A DNA stretch of 64,000 nucleotides from Monosporascus cannonballus (lineage: Eukaryota > Ascomycota > Sordariomycetes > Xylariales): contig QJNS01000127.1 of assembly GCA_004154925.1 (NCBI GenBank), positions 161,530-225,529 of the forward strand, given 5' to 3'. The translations under genes were made by a program, and so were the position numbers. Under the pieces are notes generated by a model, which made no database searches, was not told where the DNA came from, and was given only the letters and a program-made list of their open reading frames with translations. Shown here piece after piece: positions 11,705 through 25,200 of this stretch; position 1 is the first letter of the stretch, and every line of letters starts with the position of its first letter.

Positions 11705-12631
11705 ATGGCACGACAGCGCCCACACGAAGGAAAACTGGGAATAGTGACAGGGGGGTCGAGGGGAATCGGGGCGGCGGTGGCTCGCAGGCTGGCGGCCAAG
11801 GGCTGCAACCTGCTCCTGGTATACACGAGCGACTCCTCAACCGAACCGACACAGGCGCTGTGCCAGGAGCTTTCGTCCGCGCACGCCATCAAGACCTCGG
11901 CCGTGCAGGCGGACCTGCTGAAGGCCGCCGAGGCCGCGCCGAAGATCGTGCAGGCGGCGCGAGACTTCTTCGCCTCGTATCACCAGCAGCCGGCCGGAAG
12001 CAGCGGGGAGCTCGTGGTCGACATCCTGGTGAACAATGCGGGCGTGTCGTCGAACCAGTTCCTCAACGACGAACGCAAGGGCCCCATCACGGCGCAGGAG
12101 TTCGAGCGCGTCTACGCCGTCAACGTGCTGGCGCCGCTGCTGCTGACGCAGGCACTCGCGCCGCACCTGCCGCGAGACCGATCGGGGCGAATCGTCAACG
12201 TGTCGAGCGTCTCGTCGTCCATCGGCTACGAGGGCCAGTCCGTCTACGCGGGGACTAAGGCCGCGCTCGAGGCCATGACGCGCTGTTGGAGCCGCGAGCT
12301 CGCCGGCCGCTGCACCGTCAACGCCGTCAACCCGGGCCCCGCCTGGGGCGACATGTACGCCGAGGCCGGGCCGTCGTTCTGGCGCATCAACCAGCCCTAC
12401 GTCGACGCCGCGCCCCTCGCGCGCTACGACGGCGAGGAGGAGGTCCGCCGCATGGCCGGCGCCGACGCCGACCGCTTCGACGCCCTCATCCGCAACGAGA
12501 TGGGCGGCCGACGGCCGGGATTCACAAGCGAGATCGCCGGCACTATCGAAATGTTGTGCTCCGAGGAGGCTGGGTGGACGACGGGGAGCGTAGTCTGCGC
12601 CAACGGCGGCATGAAGATGTCGATCGCATAG
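11705..12631 (+). CDS. Short-chain dehydrogenase/reductase (classical SDR, 3-ketoacyl-reductase-like)
   Basis: NAD(P)-dependent oxidoreductase of 308 residues encoded in one exon; the substrate cannot be told from sequence. The Rossmann cofactor motif TGGSRGIG is at residues 15-22, and the structural motif NNAG is at 110-113. The classical catalytic tetrad appears as N140, S168, Y181 and K185 (YAGTK). The C-terminal part has 'VNAVNPGPAWGDM', typical of the substrate-binding segment, and 'SVVCANGGMKM', the usual SDR ending. Length is a little above the 250-residue core because of an insert around residues 42-100. The coding region is clearly more GC-rich than the spacers around it. The start (gaacATGGCACG) is the first ATG in frame, and an Arg N-terminus is common in fungal homologues. 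No cluster partners are visible nearby, so a secondary-metabolite role is not supported. Confidence 0.92.
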   Translation: MARQRPHEGKLGIVTGGSRGIGAAVARRLAAKGCNLLLVYTSDSSTEPTQALCQELSSAHAIKTSAVQADLLKAAEAAPKIVQAARDFFASYHQQPAGSSGELVVDILVNNAGVSSNQFLNDERKGPITAQEFERVYAVNVLAPLLLTQALAPHLPRDRSGRIVNVSSVSSSIGYEGQSVYAGTKAALEAMTRCWSRELAGRCTVNAVNPGPAWGDMYAEAGPSFWRINQPYVDAAPLARYDGEEEVRRMAGADADRFDALIRNEMGGRRPGFTSEIAGTIEMLCSEEAGWTTGSVVCANGGMKMSIA

Positions 12632-15600
12632 TGCTAGCGGTCAGTCGGGCTATTGGACCGTTCATGCATAGAGATAGTGATGGGCTCGGTTGCGACGGGA
12701 GTTAGTTAGTGCCGGTATATGGATCTAGAGATTGGATAATATACTCATGCTAATGCTAGGTTGCTCCAGTTGTTCGTGGCTGCCGTTAAATGATGGTAAA
12801 GAAGCGCTGCCGCAACATGGTTGGAGAGCTCAGATATGTAATCTAACCTGCACCGTCCTGGATATTTCATGGCTCATAGCAATGGCTGCTGTACTGTTGA
12901 GAAGACCAGTTGTCTACGTTGTGCTTGCTAGGACGTTTAACATCGGATGGCGATGCCGGAGTTTCGCTAATCGGGCACCTTTTCACGGTCGTCTACCGGC
13001 ATTCTTCTTAGCAGTGTCCTGGCCCCTCCGCAGCCTAGATAACATAAAGTGACGGTGACCCTCCTATTGGTATTCTCCCCTCCTTCCCCATTGGATAATC
13101 TACTCTTGCGTAGCCGTCCTCGTAGTCAGTTGGGGAGGGAGGGAGGGGGTGTTATATTTACATATGCTGGGTATCCTACATTGCCGGACGCTGCTTTTGG
13201 CAAGCGCCTCCTCGGCTTTCTCTGGCTTAGCATCTGCGCAATTACCCGAGGAGCAAGATGGCGCGGTTGTTGATAAGTCAAATAGTTGAAATATAGCAAC
13301 AAGAATTATGCGGGCCGGTATCATATAGCCAGCGGGAGACGGGCGTAGCCCCTGCTCGCAACGTAGTGACCGTACGCTCCGATGCCTAGGATTCGTGGTG
13401 GCCGGGGTCTTCCTAGACACCCCGAAGACACTATATTTTCACCAATATTTTAGTTTTAGGATATCTGCCGAGGCGTCCGTTCCTGAGGGATCATCGTGCG
13501 GCTACGAAGCCTCCCTAGCTGCCTGCTCCTGGAATAAAAAAAAAAGTCCGTCACCCTCCTAAAAGAGGTACAATAATGGAGAATGCCACACACCACCCTA
13601 GCTGGCACTGGTTGTTATCTAGAAGAGTAGATCAATGCGGCCAAGTGCGAGGAGGTCCTTCCCCTGCTAGACGGAATCCACGACCCAGTAGGAGTATCAA
13701 CCATATAGGCCACTTTATAGGTCATATAAGCAACCAAAGGACGATGTACTACGTAGTGATCAAGATGCTGCCTCTGCCACGTCCTTCATTCCAGGGCATG
13801 ACGTGTGTGCCGCGAAACGGCGCCTCTGCTACCTGCAAACTCGGCAGGCTCCCGTACTACGGAGGGTACTCGATATGTCGAATGCCGCGCGGATGCCTTC
13901 GGCCGTTGATGTGCCTACAGCTGCAGGATTCGTCTTGTCGTCCATCGTAATGGCCATTTCATTCTTGGCAAATCTACTGGTGCCGGCGCTCTTTCGATCT
14001 GGACTCCTGATCAAAAGACCGTCGTGTCCATGGAGAATCAAAAGGGAGTGTCGCATTACTCAGGCACAGTTTTCAGGCTTAATGGCGGTATCCAAGACGG
14101 TGAACTCGACGCGGTAGCCAACAAATACGGAGTAACTGCTGTCAGTGACAAATGTAAGAGGGGTCGGCGTTACCACGGATTCTATCGCTAGGATAGTAGG
14201 CATTCACCCGCGACGCTTATAGTCAGAATGAGCACCAGTAAGGACCTGGGCATCGATGTCGTGCTCCCTGAGACACTTCATTACTGCCGAAGGAAGGCAC
14301 ATCGTATATCTGTTCTCTGCTACTTGCCTCACCGGCAAGGTGTCTACGAAGATGACCATCGCCGGCCTGTGTGGCCTTTACTCTCAGCAGCGGTAATGTA
14401 ACCCACCGGCTCACCATTCTCTTCTGATCTATCATGTACACTTGTCGGCGCTAATATCTATAGCATACTCCCAAGGGATATAATGGGTATGGAAGACATC
14501 TTCCCGCACTCCGAAGGCATAGACGGCTTTACCTTGAGAATACTGCATCTGGCTCGTGCCGAGTACAACACTCGATGAGTTAGTTCATGACCTGAGTAGT
14601 GCCACCCGCGGCCCGTAATTCGGGAAGATTAGCTTCAAGTCAGAGCCCAACTACTCCGAGCAATGACGACTTTTACGACACTTCGAATTCTCACTTCCTA
14701 GTAGAGATAGTCGTTACGGTGATGCAATCTGTGCACTGGATCACGCATGTTGCCGCGAATAACTGGGAGGATGAACCCGCTCCGACTTCGTCGGGGGATG
14801 CTCCCCGCGCAACCATCCTGGGGAAGCTTGAGGGAGGTCTCTAGTCTCATTCAGTACGACATGAAGGACCGCAAGCCCCTGACACCGCCGGGCTGCTGCC
14901 GACCCAACCCGGAGTGCCTCGGTCTTTCTCGACACCATCAGCTATTGGTGGGCCGGCAGTGCGACGAACGAGAAGTCGCGCGCGAAACATCACGGGATTA
15001 TGAATGAAGCGCTGACACCACACTGGGGCCTCTGCCTAGAGAGATCGAGAGATGCCCCTCCTTTGATCAAGAGCGAATAAAGCCCATATCCTAGCAGACG
15101 TTCTACGGTAGACCGGATGTCTGTGCCAGAAGTGGAAGGCCGTGGTCTGCTGAACCCCGTCTATCGTGCTGTCTGTCGGGCTTATCGGGTATGAGCAGGC
15201 GATGATATCCGAATAACAAAGCCCTCACTTAACCCGGCGAGAACCTACCATTCGCCTTCAGAAGCATATGACGCGAATTCCCATAATACAGATGGGACTA
15301 TGTGACTTGCCTTACATAAAATGTACGCCTTCTTCAGGGCTTCACTGTTCTGTTTCTCAAATCGAGTGCTTAGCGTCAAGTTCAAAACGCCGCTTTCTGA
15401 GTCACGCTGGGGTTGACTTGAGATAGGCATTGAGCTCTCCCTTTGTCGATGGCTCCTCAGTGCCCTACATTCTAAACCTTGCGATTGAACCGAGCCGCAG
15501 ACTCTTTTGATGTAACTGCCCATAGGTGTCGCTTTGAAGCCCACTCCTACACGGCAGCATGACTCCTCGTCCGGCCTCGCGCCTAGAACGTTTATAGGCT

Positions 15601-18600
15601 TCTCATACTCCCCTTGTTCGCCCCTGCTCATCCCCTAGGATGAAGTCATTTTCCAAGATTCGCCTGAAAGTCGATATTGCACACTAGCACTCCTGAATGC
15701 ATGGCCTAAATCCTAGATAAACGTCCATAGGCTCACAGGTATGCGATGATCGCGTAACGGATATTCTATCAGAGCTGAATCCAAACGCCACCAAGCGGTC
15801 CTAATGATAGCTTCAATAGTAGGAAGGCGAATAATGACCACGTAGAGTATGCTGTCAGTCCCCCTAAGCAATGTGGGTTAACTGAAATTTGACTGCCTGA
15901 CTTGTTAGCAAGCCAGGCTTCTCTCCCATCGGGCATTATCGCGCAAACAGGATGCCTCTCGATGCACTTCAGGCATGACGCATCGACCAACAACGGTTGG
16001 TTTGAGAAGAGCATGAGAAGCGCTGCCTGATCTCGGCTGCACGAGCCTGACGAGTTATCATACCTTCGGTGCAGCTATCGGTTGATGGCAGGGAGTTCCG
16101 AAACCCGCGGAGGGAACCCTGAGCAGAGACCCCTATGATGTCACAGATATAAGGTACGGAACAACTCGAATAATTTGGTTGGTTGACGGCGCAGTTTTTA
16201 AAATATGGGGCCTCTCTCTTTTTGCCAGGTTGTCGGTGTTGTAAGTTGGGGGATGTGCCAAGATAGCAGCGAAATGTGGCTGAGTGAGGCAGCCGGCAGT
16301 TAGCTCAAGCTATCTGGAAGGCTAACTAGCCTCCCCACAAAACATTGAATCCAGAGCCTGAAACACCGACTTTTCCCGGCCCGGACTTGATTTCGAGATG
16401 CGTCAGCGTGGCCATTACCAGCATCATGGCTTGATTTTGTTTTTCGCCTCTATATCCACTATGCAGGTGAGTTGTTCAACAGCTAATCCGTTGTCGTCAG
16501 GAACCGTGAGGCCTCCATACCTCGAGTGGAAACTTTGACGAGTTCGATTTGTCCTTAAGTTAGGATCCCGGATGGAAAACACAAGAGAGCGCGTCTTTCG
16601 TACCTGTACAAAGCATTTTGCCCCCCGGTTAATCGGAGCCTCAGTCGGGCCATGTGGAGAGGCGGTACCGTTTTTGCCATGGGTTGCACCCGCAGCTCGT
16701 GAGTGCCGCGATCCATCCACACCGGCTGCGCCACACAAGCCGCGCCCAAGATCTGCTGACTTAGGACGTTCACATGGGGCCAATGCGGATGTGCCCTTTT
16801 GGAACGTTACAAGCCACTCAGTTTGGACAACCTCCATCGGCTTGCATCCTGCTGGAAATTCGATCGATTAACCATCAGCTCCAGTGACTACTGTGAAGCT
16901 GGCAGGGAGGCTTCCGAATACGAATAAGGACAACTATTGGGAACTCTAAAAGTGCCATGGCAAACGGAACTCTCCTAATGCAGGAATCCCCTAAAACATC
17001 ATTTCGGACCATTGTCCCTCCCAAACAGGCTCCATCGTCGCAAAGAACAAGGCCGGCACCCAACCAGGCCGTCACTGACTCATCGGCCTTGGATCCTGAG
17101 GTGACGTTGATATACACAAGGGGAGTATACCTCGCTTCTGGGGTATGCCGGGCTAATGCAAACAGACAACTTCGGGCTTGAAAACATCGTGCTTGCCTGG
17201 ACGGCAGCACCATTGTACTCCGCGGCTGTGGCCTGTCAAACGGCGTTTCCTCTTGCGCTTACCCCTATTGCGCGTCCCCGGAGTCAACTGATGATAGCAA
17301 GACCCGTATTAAGGGCATTCAGATTGATGAGGGCTTCACGGGTTCATATCTCCCTGATACCTATTCGATGCGTTAGCACCCTTGTTTGACCCACCGTTTT
17401 GGGCTCTCAGCGCTTGCTCTTACGCCTCTTTGGCGTCAAATCAGGGCACATGATAGCACTCCCGGGCTTACCCAGTTCTAAGGCGTGCTCTATCGTCGAT
17501 AGGCTTCCGCATCAAGTTGACACTCAGATCAGGGGTCAGCTGTCATGCGACTCAACTTCTTCGAGCGCCGTGACGCGTAGAATGTGTATGCCTCTATCAA
17601 TGGCGTCGTTAGCGAAGGCGAAGATAGTCAGACACCGCCCGGCTCTGCTTGGCGACTGCCGCATGTCCTCAAAGCTATGTAATACTGTAAGCTGCATAGT
17701 GCATTGTGCATCTTTCTAGGTTGAAGGCGGCAAAGTGCGGATGCGGGGACGCCGCTGGTAGCCTTGTTACGGTAACGGGCAACAAAAATAGTAGCGCGTA
17801 CCCACCACTTCGGCACAGGACACGGCGTACCTCCGCAGATCATAAGGTCGACTATACATACTTCTGGGATAACCTTTAGCTAAACTCGAATGAGACATGC
17901 AGCGAAAATCATACGGGCCTTTTGACACTTGGTTAGTATGATATCTTTCACCAAGTCCTTTATTAAACCGTGGTTTTCCGAGTTCTCTCAAGTACATTCG
18001 TATCGGTAGGTACATGCTTGGTAGGCAGTATTAACTCTGAAACGATGCGCCGTGGACAAAACTTTCTCAAGACCAGAATAGAACCGCCCTTTGGTTGCGG
18101 GTACCCAGACCTTGTATTTGTTCAGATAGGTGTAGTGTATATCTTCAATGTTGTTGGTGATTTTACGACCGGGTGGCTTTCCCAGTGTGCTCCGGATACT
18201 GATACTTGCTAGACTAAGGCCCGCCTCTGGAGTAGACCCCTTGCCAAGGGACAATATTCATTCATGGTCTCGGAACAAGTTGGTCTACTGTTATATCATT
18301 TCACGATTATCAGCTTTTTGTTTCTGTATTGGCTCGACGTAAGCCTATAATACAGATATCACAAGACGATAAAAAGCCGAGCGGGAGTTAAGCCCGCTGG
18401 TGCTCCTGTAATGGGCGTTGTAGTTAGTCTTCCCAAAAGAGAAAATGCCCCAGAGCCAAGGGACCCGTATGATGCTCAGGTATGTCCGGGGTCCTCACTA
18501 GTACATATTCCGTGATTGACTCCGACGCCTCGTCCGATAGCCTCGAAGTGCTTCCGTCCCAATAATTTTGTAGGCTTTTATTATGACACGCGCGATTCAC

Positions 18601-21177
18601 CCTGCCCTTCGTCTTTCTGTCGACATAGCTTACGGAAGAGTAGGCATGGAACAGGCCCCTGAGATTTTCGCTGAAATTCTTGATTTTAGGACCAATGGAA
18701 AATCGGCCTCGGCCCTACTCCACCGCGGCCCTCCTCCGGCCCAAGTTGGCTTCCCAATCAGACGTCAGAACGGCCATTTCCCTTCAGCACACCTTCATTC
18801 ACCGTCCGCCGCTAGCATGGGTCTCGGCTCTGGAATATGTCAACTATAGGCTGTCGTTAAATCTCGAGGCCGCTCTCTGATTTCCTCCCCTTCGCTCTTG
18901 TCAGACGGGCTCGCCCTTTTCTGGTAGTCTAGCACGCCCGAACTCAGTAAATGCTACGCGCGGCGTCCCCATGATCACCGCGCGGCGTTAATGCGAATTC
19001 CTTGACGCTATAAGCGCCCCCCTGGTGAATCTGGATTGGGGTTGGTGTCCCAATCCCAAGGATCTAGGTGTCCTGACCGAGACGCCTGCATCCCAGACAT
19101 CTCTCACCCTCAGGGGGCGGGGGTTGTCTAGAGCTGCAGACGACTGCTTTGGGAAGCCCTAAGGTCCAATGTTGGATGATGGAGGAGAGCGAGCCGAGTC
19201 GAGATGCTACATCGCGCTTAAGGGGTAGTGTACTTGACAAGAGCCGCACAGAACCCCAACTCCCATCTCACAGCCAGTAGGAACGCCATAATCGAGAGGT
19301 TTCAGTCTCTCATTCTGTGATGGAATGACTGGCGCCGCTTACATTTCGCTTATCTGCACGTCACATTATGCCTCCTCCACAGTCCTGCGTGTGCAGTATG
19401 CAAACTCCACGATGCCGGGACTCCATCCGCATCGGAGTGGCTCAAACTCAAATATGATCAGACTACAACCATGCTATTGATCGTCCTGTTCAATTTCCGG
19501 CCTCCATCAGATGGACGTTCATACCGAGTAGCTGAGCATCCCTTCGCTCGTTTCTCTGCGGCGTTTTGCTCGGGCCCACTCCGGATATCTTGTCTGGGTT
19601 ACCGCTCTACAGATCGCAGTAGCGCAGCGACGAGTCGAACCATACCTTGAACGGCTCCGTCCTTCCTAGGTACTCTGGCATATTCATCTATCCACCTATA
19701 TCCATGGAGCGCAGGGCAAGGACGTTAGAGCGGCATCAACACAGTGACTCATGAATGGTGGGGTCTCCTCTCTTTCGTTGGGGCTCTTCACGGCTTGTTA
19801 CTTGATGGTGGCTTCTAAGCAACCCCCCGGTACGAAGGGGGGAGGGAGATATTTAGATACCTATTCGTGGTTAATATTGGTGTGCCTGCTTGATATGTAA
19901 TATCAATATAGGATATATGAGCTAATAAGGCTTGCCCTAACAAGGACCCAACTCTACTAATTAATAAATCTAGACTACGAAGGCCACACCGGCTGAATGC
20001 TTTCCGAGCCAAGAAATATCTGGTTGTCCAACTTGCGTACTGGGCCAATATTGAATATATCGACGGCCTTGGTGAGCTCCAAACAAGCTTATTTGGCTCC
20101 AATAAGAAGAGCGATAGTTCTAAACCACATTGTCTATCCCAGTATGATACGTCCTGTTAATGACGGAGTGATAGCAACCGTCAATACTGCTCTTCCCATT
20201 TTTATTGTAGGCACCTACTTTTTCGCCATCTCTTCCACCGTTTCGTCTCTCCCTTTCCGCTGATCCAGCACTAAAACGGGGGCGGACGGTCAGCCGCCTA
20301 ACAGGTCATGTCGGGTACGTACCAAAGCTACTTCCAAAGTTAGATAAATGTACTGGTACGGACGGGTCCAGTGGCGGCGGCACGGACCACTATGCACTTT
20401 TCAGCTGGATTTGTTCGCGGGCTATCGTTCTGATTTGTCTGTCTTTCGGGAATTTGGGCTATCATCTGCAAGGTCGCAACACAGCCCACCAGAGACGGTA
20501 CTACGGGGCCATTTCTTTGCCGCGCATGACCAGGGATCGGTCTAAGGTCTCTGACCATCGCACATCCCGCAGGTGGAAATGGTGTTCTCACTATGCCTGC
20601 TATTGCCTGCCTCGGTGCTGGCCTGGCTGGATGGTGCAGCCTGCATACGTGTATGCAGTCATGCAGGGCACCAGCCCCGGCCCACAGAAGCCCAGCAGGA
20701 ATCTCCCGAGTGATCCAGTGAGGGAAATGCGAAAGCCGAAAGGAAACAGCCGATTCCCAGTCACAGCCCCGTTATGAAATGTGTGTTTTAGGCATTTGGG
20801 CAATGCCGGTCGGAGCGATGGTACCGTCCACGCTTTCACTTAGCCCCGTAGCACAGGGGTTCAGTCATGGAGGCTAGAAATGGACCATTTGCTATAACAC
20901 ACCCCGCCTCCCACACTCATCACATGAGAGTCTTACCCTCCTTTTCCTTCTTCACGAGTACTTCGTCCACCATTCGCTTCTTTTCTTTGCGGTTGTAGGC
21001 GTGCTACGTAATAATAACCGTGTCTTAGGACCGCCTAGCGCCGGCACCGTATTTCTTCTTTATTAGTATTCACACCTTTTCCCAAATACCTAAAAAAGTG
21101 ACCTCGCATCTCGCAAGGCACTCCCCTCCGTCCTCTCCGTACATCCTACCGCCCGCCGCCCCCATACTACGTCCATC
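12632..21177. other. 8.5 kb gene desert
   Basis: Apart from short frames below about 140 codons, many with non-ATG starts and in all six phases, I see no coding gene in this stretch. Base composition is mixed rather than AT-rich. A minus-strand frame at 19815-20102 (about 95 codons) lies in a locally AT-rich, protein-like patch but matches nothing I recognise. Purine runs (gggagggaggga near 13135), an A-run near 13537, and a CT-rich stretch at 20930-21170 just before the next gene are the only notable features. This may be decayed repeat or gene DNA. Confidence 0.5.
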
Positions 21178-22212
21178 ATGCCTCCGCAGTTATTACCCGC
21201 CTCTGCTGCGGCTTTCGCACCTCGCGCCTCATCCGTCAATGTCGTCTTGGGCTCGAAGGTCGAGCCGTGGTTAACACAGACCCTCAAGCGCATCAACAAG
21301 GTCAAGCGCCCGTTGAACAGCGTACCTCAACACCAGAGGTGTCTGACGGAAACTCTGTCCTCGCCGAATGCGATCTGGACGTTGACTTCGCTAATGTTGC
21401 CCAACGCGCCGGAACCTGAGTTGCGCAAGGATCCGAACCCTTTAGTAGAGGCCATCTTCAACTACAAGATCGTGCACATCGAAGCATATATCGTCCACGT
21501 CGACATGGTCCTACGCAACGAGGTCGCCTTCAAGCTGACGCCGGACTCCATAGAGGCCCTGATAGAGCACCACAAGGATATCTACTGCGTTGATGCTAAG
21601 GCGAACACCTATGACTGGTCCGAGAAAGAGCACCAAGCCAAGAAGCTACACGAAGCGTTCGTCCAGGCAATCAACAAGTACGTCTACAGGACTCACGTTT
21701 CCGCGCTCGAAGGACTAGAGGAGGAGGGTGCTGGAGAGTTGCTTTGTGGGAAAAGTGAAGAGGTCAAGAACGGCATCATGGGACTCCTCAACAAGCCCCT
21801 GCTTCCGCCACCCCCGAGGATCGTTGACGTCGTCCGACAACCTACCTTATTACCCAGCTCGCCGGTAGGCGCAAACATGTGGTCTCAGTCGACTCCCTCG
21901 CCAGGATTGCCTGCTCCGGTTGATTCATGGCGTGTGTTACCTTCGAGCCCGAGCGTTACTTCTAGCTCGGCGGACTCCGGCAGCACACCCATCTGGGCTA
22001 ATATGGGCCTGCAAGATGTCCAGCTGCCTTCGCCGACTCCATCGTACAGCCAGCCCTTTTCTACAGCAGCTCTCTACTACAGTTCACCGATGGTGTCTGC
22101 TCCCATCCCGGCACTGCCCCTTCCTAGCATGCTAGCACCACAATGTGGGGTTGGTGCTGGGTATGGTGGCTTTGGCTGGGACCGGTATCAAGAGTACACA
22201 CCTACCATGTGA
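21178..22212 (+). CDS. Hypothetical protein, alpha-helical N-terminal part and Pro/Ser-rich C-terminus
   Basis: A single open frame of 344 residues; I do not recognise the family. Residues 1-60 are basic and Ala-rich. Residues about 60-215 look folded and mostly helical, with regularly spaced hydrophobics (for example 'LVEAIFNYKIVHIEAYIVHV' and 'LHEAFVQAINKYVYRTHVSAL') and a Glu-rich stretch near 195. From about 215 onward it is Pro/Ser-rich and probably disordered (PPPPR, LPSSP and similar), ending in a Gly/Tyr-rich tail. The start ATG at 21178 follows a CT-rich leader typical of expressed fungal genes. The long single frame, codon use and promoter support a real gene, but it stands alone between two deserts and may be lineage-specific. 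No catalytic motif, signal peptide or membrane segment is evident. Confidence 0.72.
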   Translation: MPPQLLPASAAAFAPRASSVNVVLGSKVEPWLTQTLKRINKVKRPLNSVPQHQRCLTETLSSPNAIWTLTSLMLPNAPEPELRKDPNPLVEAIFNYKIVHIEAYIVHVDMVLRNEVAFKLTPDSIEALIEHHKDIYCVDAKANTYDWSEKEHQAKKLHEAFVQAINKYVYRTHVSALEGLEEEGAGELLCGKSEEVKNGIMGLLNKPLLPPPPRIVDVVRQPTLLPSSPVGANMWSQSTPSPGLPAPVDSWRVLPSSPSVTSSSADSGSTPIWANMGLQDVQLPSPTPSYSQPFSTAALYYSSPMVSAPIPALPLPSMLAPQCGVGAGYGGFGWDRYQEYTPTM

Positions 22213-25200
22213 CAATCACCGCCTGTGACCGGGGACGGTCTCCCCGTAGTTACATCTTCTTCGCGGTAACTTCAATTCCAGCTGTAGCTGCGGTTGTCGC
22301 CTTCGCGATTCGGCCTGGGGTTTTAAACTGCGGCTTTTCCCCAAACATCTACAGGCATTTATCGGCGTTTTTTCTGCATTATCATCGGGAAAGATATCAC
22401 GGAAAGCTTTTTTCGGACCTTTTTTTCATTGTTATCTGTGTTTAGCGGGCGAGCATTTGTTTTTTTTTTTTTCGGGGAAATCTCATATCAGCACAGCCGC
22501 TAGCCCGGCCATAAGGCTTTTATACTCCTCATCAGGCTGGACTAGGTGGATGTCATATCGCATTTACAAGCAGGGCAGGGCCTCGTGATATATGAGGCTG
22601 GATTTCTTTTTTTCATCGAAAATTAAAGAGGTACACGCAGCAATGCACCCATACCATCGCCCAGGAAAGATCGGGCCAGGCATACTTGGATTTTCGGATT
22701 CCAAAAACTTGTTATCTCTTTTATGTTCTCTTTTGGTATATGGCATAAAGCGGCTTTCTTAGAAGATACCCCCGACACCGCTTTCCGGACGGCAACTCGA
22801 CTCCGGTCTGCGTACTCGCTTTGGGCATATTTGCTTTCCCCTGGCCTTGGTTACGTGTTACGAATGATTGAACGACCTAATGACGAATACCCTATGAGCT
22901 AATGACGACTTTTCACGACGAAAGAACATCCTTCAACTAGACGTTGAATCTTCTATTCGAGCGAAAGCCGATCAAGCGACAGCGGATTATTCGATGGACT
23001 TATGCAAGGGCCGGTTCTCACTAATGCATATCCCACGGTCGATTCTTCACTTCGTTTCGTGGCCGAGACATTCGATGTCATCTGGAATGATACCCGTCAA
23101 GGCTGGCACTGGTTGCCAAAACGAACCAAGGCTCTTTTGCCTCTCCTTAATGGAAGTCGTGGCAAGATCGACTCCAACTGGAAACGCAATCAGCGGGGAC
23201 TGGAAAGCGCGGGAAGGATCTCACGATCAAAGGAAAAAAAAAGCTGGGCACCGCTATACGAAATCTCTGCTGGACAGGGGGGTGCGAAGCCGTCTACGAG
23301 CCGCCGTTGCTGCCGTCTTTCCCGGAGCTGGCGTGAGCAATCTACTGCATCAGAGCAATGCCGCGCCTCGAGGTCAAACAAGCGCCGCGCCGAGTTGAAT
23401 TGGGCCTTGAAGGCTGAACACTCTGCTAGTCGGAGGAGACGAAACCTGCCCGGCTTCTGGCTGACTGGCCGCACCGACCGATGAAGGGTTGCGAGCGAAA
23501 GAAGATGGCCACTTGGGAAAGATGGCGGCAATTCCGTAGCTCATCCCACTACATCCCTGACCGATCCCTCAGTTCGTAGCAAGCTCTCTGGGATTGGGCG
23601 AAGGAGAGCCACAAGAGGGAATACTGCTGTACATGTATGGTAGTAGGAAGGCTTGGTATTTTGGCATGGGATGCTGGTTCTGGGTGCTTGTGGTGGGCGT
23701 ACGGGCCCTGGCGGCAACGGATGCCCACTCTCGCACCGCTATTCCCTCTTGTTGTTACTTCACAAGTTATATTGAACTCTTTCTAAGTTCACTTGGAGCT
23801 ATTTTTAGTGCGCATGTGACCCGTTGTTCTCCTGCCGGGTACTAAGATTAACAACAGCTTATAATTCTCAACTAGCAGCCACAGCATCGCGTGGTGAACC
23901 AATCTATAATCAACTAAATTACACTGTCCGGAGGCGGTCATTACATCGTACAACCCCGTCCTGTACTACATAACCTCAGCTAGGTGTCTTTTTCCAGAAC
24001 AATCGGTTCACATAGTCTCTGATTGGAGGCAGAACACGATGCAAGACAACGGCTTGCTCTCGACTAGACTTGCCCGAAACTATCTGGGGCGTCCGGCTCA
24101 GAGCAGGGGCGCCAGGTCCGCCCGCATATTGAGCGACATGGCCGCTGCTACGTGCGTACGAGCGGGGTGCGATTCAGATGAAGGATGCTTAGGTGATGCT
24201 GACGAGCATGCGCTCCCACTCGACGATGACCGCATGCATGCATGCATCGAACCCGCCTACGCCCGGGAGACTGATGCCTAAGCCATCCCCGTAGTAGACG
24301 GACGCGACGAGACCTGCCGGGTCGATGCACGTCATACGTTGCGGCGTGTAACCTGGGGAGCGTCTGTTGGCATCGGGCACATAATTGATTCCACAGAATA
24401 ACCCCGGGATCCGAGATCTATTTCAAACATGATATTTCCGGGCTCGGTATCTTTAGTACCCGCGGATAGCACCGACAGCCTGGGTACTGTTCCCAACCAC
24501 CCCCGTTCTCCCTTGTTAAGTCGCCCGCCTGTCCAGAAGGGGAAACCGCGCCGAAGGTCCTAGCGAGAAGTCGGATTGAAGCGAGAGGGCAACATCAGCT
24601 TCCCGGCCCAGCTCATTGGCCAGTGTACGAAACGAAACACGGGCCAGACCGGGGACGTTAGGTCCACCACGGCTGCAATGGGAACGGGCTGCACGCCCGT
24701 ACACAAGTACATAACACACATGTCGGTAAGGGAGTAAGTAAGTAAGTAGTATTAACCTTGTCAGCTTCTACACTTTGTCAGAACCCTAAATAAGTCTAAC
24801 TTCGAAACGTCTTGTTGGCTACCTACCTAAAATTAGGTGGCTACAAAAAGTCTGGATAACCTTATTTCTGGTACCACCGAACCACCAAGGAGCCTGCGCT
24901 ACATGCCCTACTACTGTGTGTAACGACTATTACCTTTCTAGAAACCCTAGGACTCCTGGACATCTGCTCCCACCCACTCGCCCGAAACCAGCTCTCAGTC
25001 GCTGAATTCATCGTGATCCGGTTGTCACCGTCTTCAGGATATGGATACTTGCGGCGCGGCCCCCCCCTCCTTCCCCACGGCTACGGGCCCGGTGCAACTA
25101 TACACCAGAACCAGGGTAAGCAAAGCACCTAGTTAGGTAGACCAGACAGCTTGTAGCCTCCAAACCTGGGGGAACGGAGAGATCCGTCAGTTGGAGACGA

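Noticed and set aside
16232..16370. 9 bp inverted repeat (gtcggtgtt / aacaccgac) 120 bases apart
   Set aside because: Short enough to occur by chance in a window this size, with no flanking duplication.
19815..20102. 95-codon minus-strand frame in an AT-rich patch
   Set aside because: No ATG and no recognisable transposon or protein motif; kept only as a remark under the gene desert.
23002..23484. 160-codon plus-strand frame
   Set aside because: It overlaps other frames of equal size on both strands, is Arg/Ser-rich and resembles no known family.
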